Positions 34,005-42,241 of a stretch of DNA of 51,972 bases are shown piece by piece. Both the position numbers and the translations under genes were made by a program. How positions within the stretch are numbered: the stretch's first letter is position 1; every line of letters begins with the position of its first letter. The DNA is from Streptomyces sp. SID10853 (GTDB lineage: Bacteria; Actinomycetota; Actinomycetes; Streptomycetales; Streptomycetaceae). The stretch spans positions 1 through 51,972 of the forward strand of contig NZ_JAAGLN010000018.1 of NCBI RefSeq assembly GCF_010548145.1, in the 5' to 3' direction. The notes below the pieces were generated by a model. The model did no database searches and was not told the DNA's origin. It was given only the letters and a program-made list of their open reading frames with translations.

Positions 34005-34019
34005 GATCGATATACGATC
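34005..34019. promoter_or_regulatory. Related palindrome just after the aldolase gene
   Basis: GATCG-ATATA-CGATC, perfect 5-bp arms, 20 bp after the aldolase stop. It shares ATATACG with the site at 38012 but has wider half-site spacing, so its membership of the motif set is doubtful. Confidence 0.4.
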
Positions 34020-34038
34020 TCCGACCCGATACAAGAGG

Positions 34039-34842
34039 TCAGTAACTCGCCCGGTCCGCGTCCGGCACGCCCACGAAACGAGCGGCGAGGGCCTCGGAGC
34101 CCCGGGCCAGCATGGCGACGTCCGCGCCGACGAGAACGAAGCTCGCCCCCGCGTCCAGATAAGTCCGCGCCACGGCCGGGTCGAACGCGTTGACCCCGAC
34201 CGGCACCCCTGCGCCCCGTATGGCGTCGAAGGCCCGCAGCACGGCGGCTGTGACGTCCGGGTGGGTCTGCCGGCCGAGGTGTCCCATCGAGGCCGCCAGG
34301 TCCGACGGCCCCACGAAGACGCCGTCGACCCCGTCGACGGCCGCGATCCCGGCGGCGGCCTCCACCCCCGCGACCGTCTCCACCTGCACGAACAGCGAGG
34401 TGTACGCATCGGCTTCGGTGAGGTAGTCCTCCACCCGGTTCCAGCGGGCGGAGCGCGCGAGGGCGGATCCGACACCGCGCCGGCCGCGCGGTGGATATCT
34501 GACCGCTTCCACGGCGGCCCGTGCCTCGGCCACCGAGGACACCATCGGTACGAGCAGGTTCTGGGCTCCCAGGTCAAGCACCTGCTTGATCGTCACGGGG
34601 TCGTTGGCCGGCACCCGTACCAGCGGCACGGCCGGGTAGCAGGCGACGGCCTGGAGCTGCGCCAGCACGGACTCCAGCCCGTTCGGGCCGTGTTCCATGT
34701 CGATCAGCAGCCAGTCAAGTCCGGCGCCCGCGCAGATCTCGGCGGCGGTCGCACTGCCCGAACACACCCACATCCCGGCGAGCGGCCGGGGAGCGGCGTC
34801 GCGGAGTGCGTCCCGGAACGGGGCTTTCAGACGAAGCGGCAT
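34039..34842 (-). CDS. HpaI-type aldolase (HpcH/HpaI family)
   Basis: 267 residues from ATG 34842. TIM-barrel class II aldolase with LLIDMEHGPN (catalytic His), VPMVSSVAEAR, the glycine-rich PPRGRRGVGSALARSARW, VQVETVAGVEAA (metal Glu) and FVGPSDLAASMG (metal Asp). Cleaves 4-hydroxy-2-oxo acids to pyruvate plus an aldehyde; in the hpa pathway the product is succinate semialdehyde. Start overlaps the hydratase stop by 16 bp. The pair hydratase-aldolase is the classical lower meta-cleavage segment. Confidence 0.93.
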   Translation of the reverse strand: MPLRLKAPFRDALRDAAPRPLAGMWVCSGSATAAEICAGAGLDWLLIDMEHGPNGLESVLAQLQAVACYPAVPLVRVPANDPVTIKQVLDLGAQNLLVPMVSSVAEARAAVEAVRYPPRGRRGVGSALARSARWNRVEDYLTEADAYTSLFVQVETVAGVEAAAGIAAVDGVDGVFVGPSDLAASMGHLGRQTHPDVTAAVLRAFDAIRGAGVPVGVNAFDPAVARTYLDAGASFVLVGADVAMLARGSEALAARFVGVPDADRASY

Positions 34843-35612
34843 GAGATCATTCCCATCGGTCCGTAGTCGCACAGGACGCTGTCCCCGCGGGCGACCGCCA
34901 CCGGGCGGGTGAACGACCCGGCGAGGATGGTCTCTCCCGCCTCCAGACGCGCACCGTGCTGGTGGAGCTTGTTCGCGAGCCAGGCGACCCCGGTGGCCGG
35001 GTGGCTGAGGACACCCGCGGAGACTCCCGTCTCCTCGATGCTCTCGTTGCGGTACAGGAGCGCGGAGACCCATCGCAGGTCCACCCGGTCGGGCCTCACA
35101 GGCGAGCCGCCCAGCACCACACCGCCGTACGCGGCGTTGTCGGCGATGGTGTCGACGATCGTGCGCCCCTCCAGCTCGAAGTGGGAGTTGAGGATCTCCA
35201 GCGCAGGCGTGACGAACTCCGTCGCGCGCAGCACGTCGAAGAGCGAGCAGTTCGGGCCTTCGAGCGGCGTCGCGAGCACGAAGGCCAGCTCGACCTCTAT
35301 CCGCACATTCGAGTAGGCGTCGTGCGGGATGACGGCGCCGCTCTCCCACACGGTGTCGTCGAACATCACGCCGTAATCGGGCTCCGTGATCCCGGTCGCG
35401 GCCTGCATCGCCCGGGAGGTCAGACCGATCTTGCGGCCGATCAGACGGCGTCCCGCAGCGACGCTCCTGTCGCGCCACACGCCTTGGATGGCGTAGGAAT
35501 CCTCGACCGTGGCGTCGGGATAGCGGGCGGTGAGGCGAGGGATGACTCCGCGTGTACGTCCTGAGTCGGCGAGCTCCTCGGCGATCGCGGTGATCGTCTC
35601 GGCGGACAGCAT
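34827..35612 (-). CDS. 2-keto-4-pentenoate hydratase-like protein (MhpD/HpaH family)
   Basis: 261 residues; ATG 35612 with AAAGGAG 5-6 nt upstream. FAH-superfamily hydratase: GRKIGLTS, GVMFDDTVWESG, the metal site RIEVELAFVLATPL, LEILNSHFEL, and LANKLHQHGARLEAGETILAGSFTRP. Adds water to 2-hydroxy-2,4-dienoates. The size (HpaH is ~267) and the following HpaI-like aldolase suggest the 2-oxo-hept-3-ene-1,7-dioate or a similar C7 intermediate, though the substrate is not shown by sequence. Confidence 0.92.
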   Translation of the reverse strand: MLSAETITAIAEELADSGRTRGVIPRLTARYPDATVEDSYAIQGVWRDRSVAAGRRLIGRKIGLTSRAMQAATGITEPDYGVMFDDTVWESGAVIPHDAYSNVRIEVELAFVLATPLEGPNCSLFDVLRATEFVTPALEILNSHFELEGRTIVDTIADNAAYGGVVLGGSPVRPDRVDLRWVSALLYRNESIEETGVSAGVLSHPATGVAWLANKLHQHGARLEAGETILAGSFTRPVAVARGDSVLCDYGPMGMISCRFV

Positions 35613-35757
35613 CCGTACTCCTTTGTCGTGGGACCGCGGCCCGGCGCAGCGCCGGCCGTGATCGTCGTGGTCTCCCGGGGCGGCCGGCGCCCGGCCAGCG
35701 GTGCCGGCAGGGCCCTCCGGAGTGCCGGTGACTCCTGCGCCGCGCCGGCCGGTCCCG

Positions 35758-36483
35758 TCAGATGGGCGCGGATCCGAGGGGCTCGTCAGGGTGTTCGTGC
35801 TCGATGAAGGCCGAGAGCGTGCCCTTCCGGTGACGCCGCACCGCTTCCTCGATCTCGTGCAGCGGAGCGCCGTTCTCGATGAGGCCGAGGATCTGGTCGT
35901 GCTCCTGTACGGACTCACGTGCCCGCTCGGGAACGAACGCGAAGATCGAGTCACGCAGGCTGCCGAGGCGCGCCCATTCGGCGTTCACGATCTCCAGCAG
36001 CCGTGCGTTGGCGCACCTGGAGTAAAGGGTGTGGTGGAACTCCTGGTTGAGAGCCGAGAAAGCGCGCGGGTCGAAGCGTTCGAGGTGACCGGCCATGATC
36101 TCGTTGAGGGCACGGGCCCGCCGCAGGTCGTCCTTCGTGAGCTCACGTGCGGCGAGCGCGGTGGCCGCGCTCTCCACGACGCTGATGACCTGCATGGCGG
36201 AGCGGTACTGCGAGTCGTCGACCATCGACACCCGGGCGCCGACGTTCCGCTCGAAGGTGACGAGCCCCTCGGCCTCCAGTTGCCGCACAGCCTCGCGTAC
36301 CGGTACGACGCTCATGCCCAGCTCGCCCGCGATGGTGGCGAGCACCAGCCGGTATCCGGGGGTGAACTCCTGTTGCGCGATGCGCTCCTTGATCCAGCGG
36401 TATGCCTGCTGGGACTTGCTCAGGGAATTGGCCTTGTTCGCCGTGCCGCTCGCCATGCCCGGGTTCACTGTGCCGCTCGCCAT
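35758..36483 (-). CDS. GntR-family regulator with FCD ligand domain
   Basis: 241 residues from ATG 36483 (GAGG upstream); a second ATG at 36456 lies in a repeated copy of the same start region. N-terminal winged HTH (AYRWIKERIAQQEFTPGYRLVLATIAGELGMSVVPVREAVRQLEAEGLV) is classical GntR; the helical C-terminal domain has the FCD metal ligands (Asp/His pattern with NQEFHHTLY and EHDQILGLIENG). FadR-type members bind TNGTNNACNA-like sites; matching sites occur before several cluster genes, so it is the likely regulator, sensing an acidic intermediate. Overlaps the FAH-RraA stop by 19 bp. Confidence 0.92.
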   Translation of the reverse strand: MASGTVNPGMASGTANKANSLSKSQQAYRWIKERIAQQEFTPGYRLVLATIAGELGMSVVPVREAVRQLEAEGLVTFERNVGARVSMVDDSQYRSAMQVISVVESAATALAARELTKDDLRRARALNEIMAGHLERFDPRAFSALNQEFHHTLYSRCANARLLEIVNAEWARLGSLRDSIFAFVPERARESVQEHDQILGLIENGAPLHEIEEAVRRHRKGTLSAFIEHEHPDEPLGSAPI

Positions 36484-36486
36484 GCC
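36443..36486 (-). repeat. 27-bp-period duplication of the GntR start region
   Basis: The same 17 bp (complement of GGCATGGCGAGCGGCAC) occurs at 36443-36459 and 36470-36486, giving two in-frame ATG codons nine codons apart. The distal copy overlaps the FAH-RraA stop codon. Confidence 0.85.
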
Positions 36487-37979
36487 TGGTACCTCGCTCT
36501 CCACTCGTCGTTCAACGGGAACAGTTCCCTGACCGGGTGGCCTGCCGCCACCTGTTCGGCGATCCACGCGTCCTCATCCTCCTGGGCGAGCGCCGCGTCG
36601 ACGACCTCCTCGGCGAGTGCGAGCGGGAGGACGATCACGCCGTCCGCGTCGCCGACGACGATGTCGCCGGGCTGCACGGTCGTACCACCGCACCCGACGG
36701 TGACGTCGGCCTCCCACGGGACGTGCTTGCGGCCGAGGACGGCCGGGTGGGGGCCCACGGTATAGACGGGGATGCCGACGGCTGCGACCGCGTCGGCGTC
36801 ACGGACCCCGCCGTCCGTGACGATGCCGGCGGCGCCGCGCGCGTGCGCGCGCAGGGCGAGGATGTCGCCCAGAGTGCCCGAACCGGCCTCGCCGCGCGCC
36901 TCGATCACAAGGACCTCGCCCGCGCCGACGGCGTCGAAGACCCGCTTCTGGGCGTTGTAGCCGCCGCCGTGGGCGGCGAACAGGTCCTCACGGTTCGGGA
37001 CGAACCGCAGAGTCCGTGCGGTACCGACCATCTTGGCCTCGGGGTGCAGTGGCCTCACCCCGTCGATCGTCACGTTGTTCAGACCACGCTTGCGCAGTTG
37101 GGCGGAGAGCCCCGCGACAGGTGCCGACAGCAGCTTCTCGTGAAGTTCCTTCGAACCGGCCGTGGTTGAGGCTCGCGCCATCTCGGGCGAGCCCCATGCC
37201 TCGGTCCGCTGGGTGTCGTCGGCCGCGGGGAGCGAGCCGAGCGCGCCGTCGAAGGCGACGTCGCCCGCGGTCACCGTGGTCGTCAGCCGGCCCGTCGTGA
37301 CCGCGGGGAGCGAGCGGCCCGCTCCGGGCGAGTCGACCTCGACCTCGACGGTGTCGCCCGGGACGACGACGCTCGACCCGGCCGGAGTGCCGGTGAGTAC
37401 GACATCGCCGGCCTCAAGCGTGAAGTGCTGGGAGAGGTCGGCCACGATCTGCGCCAGCGGGAAGAGCAGGCCGGCGGTGGTGTCCTCCTGCGCAGGACGG
37501 CCGTTGACCCACGTCCGCACCCGGAGCGCGGCCGGATCGAGCGTCCGCGCGTCGAGGAGCTTGGGCCCGATCGGAGTGAAGCCGTCGCCGCCCTTGGAGC
37601 GGAGGTTGGAGCCGTTGTCGTTGGCCCGCAGGTCGTACAGGCCGAAGTCGTTCGCCGCGGTGACCCAGGCGATGTGGTCCCAGGCCGTGTCCAGGCCCAC
37701 CCGCCGCGCGGGCGTTCCGACGACGAGGGCGATCTCCCCCTCGAAGGCGAGCAGTTCGGTGCCGGCCGGCCGCTCGACGCGGCCGTCGCCGGCAGCGACG
37801 GAACTGGAAGGCTTGAGGAAGTACGACGGCCGGCCGGGACGCCGGCCCCGCTGCTCCGCGCGTGAGAGGTAACTCAGATGGACCCCGATGATCTTTCCGG
37901 GGCGGGACGGGAGCGCGCTGAAGCGCGGATCCGCCCCCTCCCCCGGCTGAACGCCGGCCGCCGCTGATTGTTTACTCAT
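36465..37979 (-). CDS. FAH-RraA fusion: oxo-acid isomerase/decarboxylase joined to RraA-like aldolase
   Basis: 504 residues with two domains. Residues ~25-255 are a FAH domain (KIIGVHLSYLSRAEQRG, FEGEIALVVGTPARRV with the metal acids, VTAANDFGLYDLR, LTGTPAGSSVV), like HpaG-type decarboxylase/isomerase. Residues ~270-495 are RraA-like (GLNNVTIDGVRPL, GTARTLRFVP, GTLGDILALRAHARGAAGIVTDGGVRDAD, PGDIVVGDADGV), as in 4-hydroxy-4-methyl-2-oxoglutarate aldolase/oxaloacetate decarboxylase; GGVRD and the D of the GDADGV site are intact. A single polypeptide could thus carry a ring-cleavage product through two steps. Upstream promoter region has an operator at 38012. Confidence 0.92.
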   Translation of the reverse strand: MSKQSAAAGVQPGEGADPRFSALPSRPGKIIGVHLSYLSRAEQRGRRPGRPSYFLKPSSSVAAGDGRVERPAGTELLAFEGEIALVVGTPARRVGLDTAWDHIAWVTAANDFGLYDLRANDNGSNLRSKGGDGFTPIGPKLLDARTLDPAALRVRTWVNGRPAQEDTTAGLLFPLAQIVADLSQHFTLEAGDVVLTGTPAGSSVVVPGDTVEVEVDSPGAGRSLPAVTTGRLTTTVTAGDVAFDGALGSLPAADDTQRTEAWGSPEMARASTTAGSKELHEKLLSAPVAGLSAQLRKRGLNNVTIDGVRPLHPEAKMVGTARTLRFVPNREDLFAAHGGGYNAQKRVFDAVGAGEVLVIEARGEAGSGTLGDILALRAHARGAAGIVTDGGVRDADAVAAVGIPVYTVGPHPAVLGRKHVPWEADVTVGCGGTTVQPGDIVVGDADGVIVLPLALAEEVVDAALAQEDEDAWIAEQVAAGHPVRELFPLNDEWRARYQAWRAAQ

Positions 37980-38011
37980 GGGGTCCCCTCGACGTATTCG
38001 ATTCTAGAGAA

Positions 38012-38023
38012 ATCATATACGTT
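38012..38023. promoter_or_regulatory. GntR-type operator upstream of the FAH-RraA gene
   Basis: ATCATATACGTT, 33 bp before the start codon, in the only AT-rich stretch between the DUF3500 and FAH-RraA genes; nine of twelve match the reverse complement of the 33819 site. Confidence 0.55.
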
Positions 38024-38083
38024 TCCGTGAGGTCAGGGCAAGCGGCCGCCTGCTACGGCAGCGGGCCACCCAGGCCCTGTCGC

Positions 38084-39247
38084 TCAGGAGGTCTCCGGCC
38101 GGGTGCTGACCAGCCGGCGGCGCAAGTGCTCGCCGTGGTGCCCGTGCCGCTCGTAGTGGTCGAGCAGCAGGTCGTGGCCGAGGTCGTTGTCCAGGTCACG
38201 CCAGACGGTGTGCATGTGCTGGCCGGCCGCGACGGCGTTGTCGGACTCGACCAGGACGCGCCCGGTGGAGATCCGGTAGTAGTGGGGGCTCTCGGGGCCG
38301 GTGCCGCCCGCCCACGCGAACGTCAGACGTTCCGGGTCCTCGGCGAGCACGGCGTCGCGGTACTGCGCGGCGAGCTCCTCGGGCACGGTGGCGAAGTAGC
38401 GGAACAACAGCTCATGCACCAGGTCGAGTTCGGCACGTGACAGCTCGGCACCGTTGACTCCGGACGGCGCGTTCTTCACGAAGCGCAGGGCCTGCCGGTC
38501 CTCGTCGGTGATGTGGTACCCCACGATGCCGAGGTCCACATGGTCGGGCCACTCCTCGGCGCCGACCCGCGGCACCTGCCGGGTGACGAAGTCCGCCGGG
38601 GCGACGGGGTGGATCAGTGCCTTGGACCGCTTGTCCTGCTCCAGCGCTCCCAGGAGCCGGAAGGCCAGTTCCTCGCTGCCGCCCAGAGGATTGAGCACTC
38701 CGGCCGGGAAGGGCTGGGCCCCCATCGCGAGCGGGGTGACGGTGAGGTACCGCTGCCCGACGATGGTGTAACTGAAGGAGATGTGGTGCCCGATGACCCG
38801 CCACCCCCAGGTGTCCTCGAAGCCGGGCCGGCCGAAGAAGCTGAACCAGTAGCCCTCCGGATCACGGAAGTCACCGGCGATCGCCCCGAACCCCCTTGGT
38901 ACGGCTTCGAGTTCGCGCAGGATGTTCTCGGTTGCCATGATCGACAGGGCCTGGCTGTAGCCGTGCATGCTCAGCCCGGCCTTCAGCAGGGTGTGGGCGA
39001 CGGTCCGCTGGTGCCGGTCAAGCGCGAACAGCGGAACCCCGCAGCGGCCGGGCTTGGGAATGAAGTCCCAGTCGACACGACGCTCGTCGTCCATGGGCAG
39101 GAACGCCTGGTCGCGCTGGTCGCCGGTGAGGGAGTTGAGCAGCGCCCAGGTGGCGAACAGCATCTGCCGGATCGCCGTCGGCGCCTCGTACGTCAGCGGT
39201 CCCGGCTCCTCTTCGCCGTCCAGTGTGCGGTCGAGCGGTGACACCAT
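38084..39247 (-). CDS. DUF3500 family protein, copy 2
   Basis: 387 residues; ATG 39247 with GGAG 6 nt upstream. No signal peptide. The DUF3500 signatures are a Trp/Gly-rich centre (GYWFSFFGRPG, GWRVIGHHISFSYTIV), the FAWAGGTGPESPHYYRI strand pair, VLVESDN, and the C-terminal HMHTVWRDLDNDLGHDLLLDHY. Conserved His/Asp/Glu residues (HHISF, ESDN, HMHTVWRD, DHYERH) could bind a metal. Function of the family is not known to me. Placed between hpaBC and the FAH-RraA fusion, it is where ring-opening would be expected. Paralogous to the next gene. Confidence 0.85.
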   Translation of the reverse strand: MVSPLDRTLDGEEEPGPLTYEAPTAIRQMLFATWALLNSLTGDQRDQAFLPMDDERRVDWDFIPKPGRCGVPLFALDRHQRTVAHTLLKAGLSMHGYSQALSIMATENILRELEAVPRGFGAIAGDFRDPEGYWFSFFGRPGFEDTWGWRVIGHHISFSYTIVGQRYLTVTPLAMGAQPFPAGVLNPLGGSEELAFRLLGALEQDKRSKALIHPVAPADFVTRQVPRVGAEEWPDHVDLGIVGYHITDEDRQALRFVKNAPSGVNGAELSRAELDLVHELLFRYFATVPEELAAQYRDAVLAEDPERLTFAWAGGTGPESPHYYRISTGRVLVESDNAVAAGQHMHTVWRDLDNDLGHDLLLDHYERHGHHGEHLRRRLVSTRPETS

Positions 39248-39288
39248 GTGCTTCTCCGTCGTCGTACGTGATGACCGCGGGCTTCTGC

Positions 39289-40575
39289 TCAGCGGCCCTG
39301 GTGGCCGGCCTGACCGGCCTGACCGGGGTGATCCGTACCGGCCCGGTGCGCCGCGGCGTAGTGCTGTCGCAGCAGGTCCTTGCCGTAGTCGTTGCCGTTC
39401 GGCGTGCGTACGACCGTGTGCACGTGGAAGCGGGCGGGCTCGTCGTTGGTGAGCCACACGCCCTGGTGGTTGTCGAACTCGACCATGACGACAGGGCTCT
39501 GTACGCGGTAGTAGAACGGCTGAACACCGTCGTCGGGGCCGATCCAGCTCCACCAGGTGTCCTCCAGCGCCGACTCGATCTGCCGCATCCGGGCACGCAG
39601 CGGGCGTTCGGGCAGGAAGTCGATGAAGCTCTCCACCACGCTGAGCAGCTGCCTCTGCTGCGCCGGACCGAGATCACGGGCACGCACACCTTCGTAGGGG
39701 ATGACGCGGTTGTCCTGGTAGGCCCCGCCGAGAGTGCGTTCGTCGGCGAAGTGCAGGCGCCCCTCCGGCATGGCCGGGTCCTTCATCTGCCGGTAAGTCG
39801 TGGCCAGATGGCGCTGCTCGGCCGGGAGTGACCGCATGAGCTCGATGCCGGTGAGTGCTTCCCGCCGGAACAGCTCGAAGCTGTCGCCGCTGTCGCGGTC
39901 CACCGTGGTCGGCTCCGCCCCCATGAAGGTGGGCGAGACCACGATCTGCGAGCCGAGGACCAGGCAGTTGAGAGCGAGGTGGTGGCCGTACAGGTTCCAG
40001 CCCCATGGCTCGGTCTCGCTGGGCTCGCCGAACATCAGGAAGTGGTAGCTCCACTCGTTCATGATGTTCCGCAGGTCGTACAGTTCGCCCAGGTAGAGGT
40101 TGGCCGAGCGCACCTGGCTGGTCTTGACGTATCCGTCGTCGCTGAAGCATGCGCGCATGAGGGCCGTGACCGCCGTGCGGACCTCGGGCGAGACCTCGTC
40201 GAGGCGTACTCCGTGTGCGTTCATCGGCCACTCGGGGTTGTACCAGTCCCGCCACTCGGCGGCGTCGACGGGATGGCGTACCCGGGCCAGCTCGCCGTCG
40301 CTCAGCGCGGTGACGACCCCCTTCGCGGCCGTGACGGCGGCCGCCACGTCGAACCCCTCGTCGGCGATCGCGTAGCGCCCTTCGAGTGGGTGGCCATCGG
40401 TAGTGATGCCTCGGTAGGGCTCTGCGTAGAGGCGCTGCCAGTAGTCGATGAGGCCGGTGGCCCGGTCCGTCTGCCGGATCGGCTCGGCATAGGTCCACGG
40501 GTCCAGGCCGCGCGCGTCGCGCAGCCGCTCCGCGTCGGCCGGGATGAGGTGGTTGCGGAAGTCTCCGAGGGACAT
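39289..40575 (-). CDS. DUF3500 family protein, copy 1
   Basis: 428 residues. Shares with copy 2 the order WGWNLYGHHLALNCLVLG, a Trp-rich SWIGPDDGVQPFYYRVQSP, MVEFDN, and FHVHTVVRTPNGNDYGKDLLRQHY; its ~60 N-terminal residues are extra. The two copies have clearly diverged, so they probably act on different intermediates or form a heteromer. Cytoplasmic. ATG 40575 with GGAGACGAC upstream; a 22-bp-arm hairpin and an operator lie in its leader. The 41-bp gap to copy 2 indicates one transcript. Confidence 0.85.
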   Translation of the reverse strand: MSLGDFRNHLIPADAERLRDARGLDPWTYAEPIRQTDRATGLIDYWQRLYAEPYRGITTDGHPLEGRYAIADEGFDVAAAVTAAKGVVTALSDGELARVRHPVDAAEWRDWYNPEWPMNAHGVRLDEVSPEVRTAVTALMRACFSDDGYVKTSQVRSANLYLGELYDLRNIMNEWSYHFLMFGEPSETEPWGWNLYGHHLALNCLVLGSQIVVSPTFMGAEPTTVDRDSGDSFELFRREALTGIELMRSLPAEQRHLATTYRQMKDPAMPEGRLHFADERTLGGAYQDNRVIPYEGVRARDLGPAQQRQLLSVVESFIDFLPERPLRARMRQIESALEDTWWSWIGPDDGVQPFYYRVQSPVVMVEFDNHQGVWLTNDEPARFHVHTVVRTPNGNDYGKDLLRQHYAAAHRAGTDHPGQAGQAGHQGR

Positions 40576-40608
40576 CGTCGTCTCCTGTCTGGCGCATGGC
40601 GCGCCGGT

Positions 40609-40663
40609 CCGTCCCCGGGGCCCGGGGCCCGCACGCGAGCCGGGGCCCGGGGCCCGGGGACGG
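40609..40663 (-). other. Very stable leader hairpin before DUF3500 copy 1
   Basis: Arms 40609-40630 and 40642-40663 match at 20 of 22 positions around an 11-nt loop. In the transcript it comes after the operator at 40693 and before the start at 40575, so it lies in the 5' leader. It may terminate hpaCB read-through, act as an attenuator or stabilise the mRNA. Confidence 0.7.
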
Positions 40664-40692
40664 AACGTCTCGGTCCAGGACGGACAGTCGAG

Positions 40693-40704
40693 ATCGTATA
40701 TGAA
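40693..40704. promoter_or_regulatory. GntR-type operator upstream of DUF3500 copy 1
   Basis: ATCGTATATGAA, ten of twelve identical to ATCGTACATGAT at 33819, in the gap between hpaB and the DUF3500 pair. It is followed by TTCACGCG, also seen inverted near 42768. Confidence 0.6.
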
Positions 40705-40756
40705 TTCACGCGCAACAGAAAGCAGCCTGCTGCCCGCCGCCCGGGGCGGAGCCTGA

Positions 40757-42214
40757 TCAGCCCTCGCGCTGCACGAAGTCCCGTACGCGCTGGGTGAGTT
40801 CGGTGCGGTCGTAGCTGTTCACCAGGGCGCCGGCCATCCGGACCGGGTCCCCGAAGAAGAAGTTCTCGTACAGCGTCTGGCGGCCGGCGAACGAGGAGAT
40901 GCTCGCGTCGAAGGCCAGCTTGAACAGGCGCACCCGCTCCTGACCGTCGATGGCCTTGCCCTGCAGGTAGGTGGACACGTCTTCGGCGGCGGCGCCGAAC
41001 ACGTCGTCGGCACCGGGCAGGCCCATCAGACCGCCCGCGCCGAACTTCCGGACGATGGCGGGGAAGCGCTGGGCCACCTTGGGGAACCAGTTGCGGGACG
41101 TGTTCAGCGGCTCCCACTTCGGAGTGTGGACACCGAACTCGTTCTCCGATCCCTGGGTCTCCGCCGCCTGGATCAGGGCCTTCTGGATCTCCACGATGTT
41201 GATGACCTCGGCGAGGTCCTCCTGGATGTGGCCGAACTGGCCGATGCCGATCGAGTCGGCCATCGCCGAGAGCAGACCGAGGTAGAACTCGGACTTCGCC
41301 AGGGTCCGGGAGGCCACCTGGTGCGTCATGTGCGCGGTCGCCGATGTGCGTGTGTAGAACTGGTTGCAGATCGCGGTGTCGCGCAGCACGAAGACACGCT
41401 CGTAGGGCACGTGCACGTCGTCGAAGATCACCAGCGCGTCGCTCTCGTCGAAGCGGGACGCGAGCGGCTCGTCGAAGGTGCCGCGGCCGTGCAGCACCGG
41501 CTGGCGGGCGACCAGACGCAGCCCCGGAGTGTCGAGCGGGACCGCGAACGCGTAGGAGTACGGCTCGTCCTCGGGGGTGTTGCGCAGCACCGTGGAGGGG
41601 AAGACCAGGATCTCGTCGGCGATCGGCGCGATGGTGGCGACCATCCGGGCACCCCGTACGACGATGCCGTTGTCGTCCTCCGACACCACCCGGGCCGCCA
41701 GCATGCCGCCGGCCTGCTGGCTCGCGGCGACACTGCGGTTGACCTGCGGCGGTATCAGGGTGTGCGTGGTCAGCAGGTCCTGTTCGCGGACGGTCTCCAC
41801 ATAGCGGACCAGGTTCTCCCCGAAGTCCTTGTTGGACTCGCTGAACCATGAGGACGCCTCGGAGAGCGCCATGAGGCCACTGTTGAGGTAGTCGCCGGTG
41901 CGGCCGAGCATGCCGAAGCTGTGATTGGCCCAGGTGCTGAACGCCGTGCGCCGCTTGACCAGGTCCTCATAGGTCCTGGGGACCAGGAACGAGGCGCCGA
42001 CCGGCTCACCCGATGTGGGCGAGGTGAAGGTGAGCGTGTCCTTCAGCTCCGGGCTGACCTGGAGGTCGTACAGGGCGGCGTAGCTGCGCGCCAAGCCGGC
42101 GAAGGCCGGGTGGCGGTGCAGTCCGCCCTGGGTGAGCGTCTCACCGTCGATCTGAACATGCGGGTGTCGCTGAGCCAGGCTGTCGATGAAGTCCTGGCCG
42201 GAACGTGCGCCCAT
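40757..42214 (-). CDS. hpaB: HpaB-family flavin-dependent hydroxylase, oxygenase component
   Basis: 485 residues, typical for the two-component FADH2-utilising 4-hydroxyphenylacetate 3-hydroxylase family. Contains FTSPTSGEPVGASFLVPRT, the substrate/flavin regions GARMVATIAPIADEILVFP and FDDVHVPYERVFV, LSAMADSIG and a C-terminal RVRLFKLAFDASISSFAGRQTLYENFFFGDPVR. Hydroxylates a phenolic or heteroaromatic ring using flavin reduced by the HpaC-like partner. The substrate is uncertain; the name reflects the family. Next to the reductase gene (27 bp). Confidence 0.9.
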   Translation of the reverse strand: MGARSGQDFIDSLAQRHPHVQIDGETLTQGGLHRHPAFAGLARSYAALYDLQVSPELKDTLTFTSPTSGEPVGASFLVPRTYEDLVKRRTAFSTWANHSFGMLGRTGDYLNSGLMALSEASSWFSESNKDFGENLVRYVETVREQDLLTTHTLIPPQVNRSVAASQQAGGMLAARVVSEDDNGIVVRGARMVATIAPIADEILVFPSTVLRNTPEDEPYSYAFAVPLDTPGLRLVARQPVLHGRGTFDEPLASRFDESDALVIFDDVHVPYERVFVLRDTAICNQFYTRTSATAHMTHQVASRTLAKSEFYLGLLSAMADSIGIGQFGHIQEDLAEVINIVEIQKALIQAAETQGSENEFGVHTPKWEPLNTSRNWFPKVAQRFPAIVRKFGAGGLMGLPGADDVFGAAAEDVSTYLQGKAIDGQERVRLFKLAFDASISSFAGRQTLYENFFFGDPVRMAGALVNSYDRTELTQRVRDFVQREG

Positions 42215-42241
42215 GGGGGTCTCCTTGCGGACGGGGTGGGG

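Larger units (their letters stand above)
33705..34038. other. 334-bp gene-free region between the aldolase and DLH genes
   Basis: Holds the probable DLH promoter and two operator-like palindromes (33819-33830 and 34005-34019). CATGATT occurs twice (33800 and 33826 areas). No gene or RNA recognised otherwise. Confidence 0.6.
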
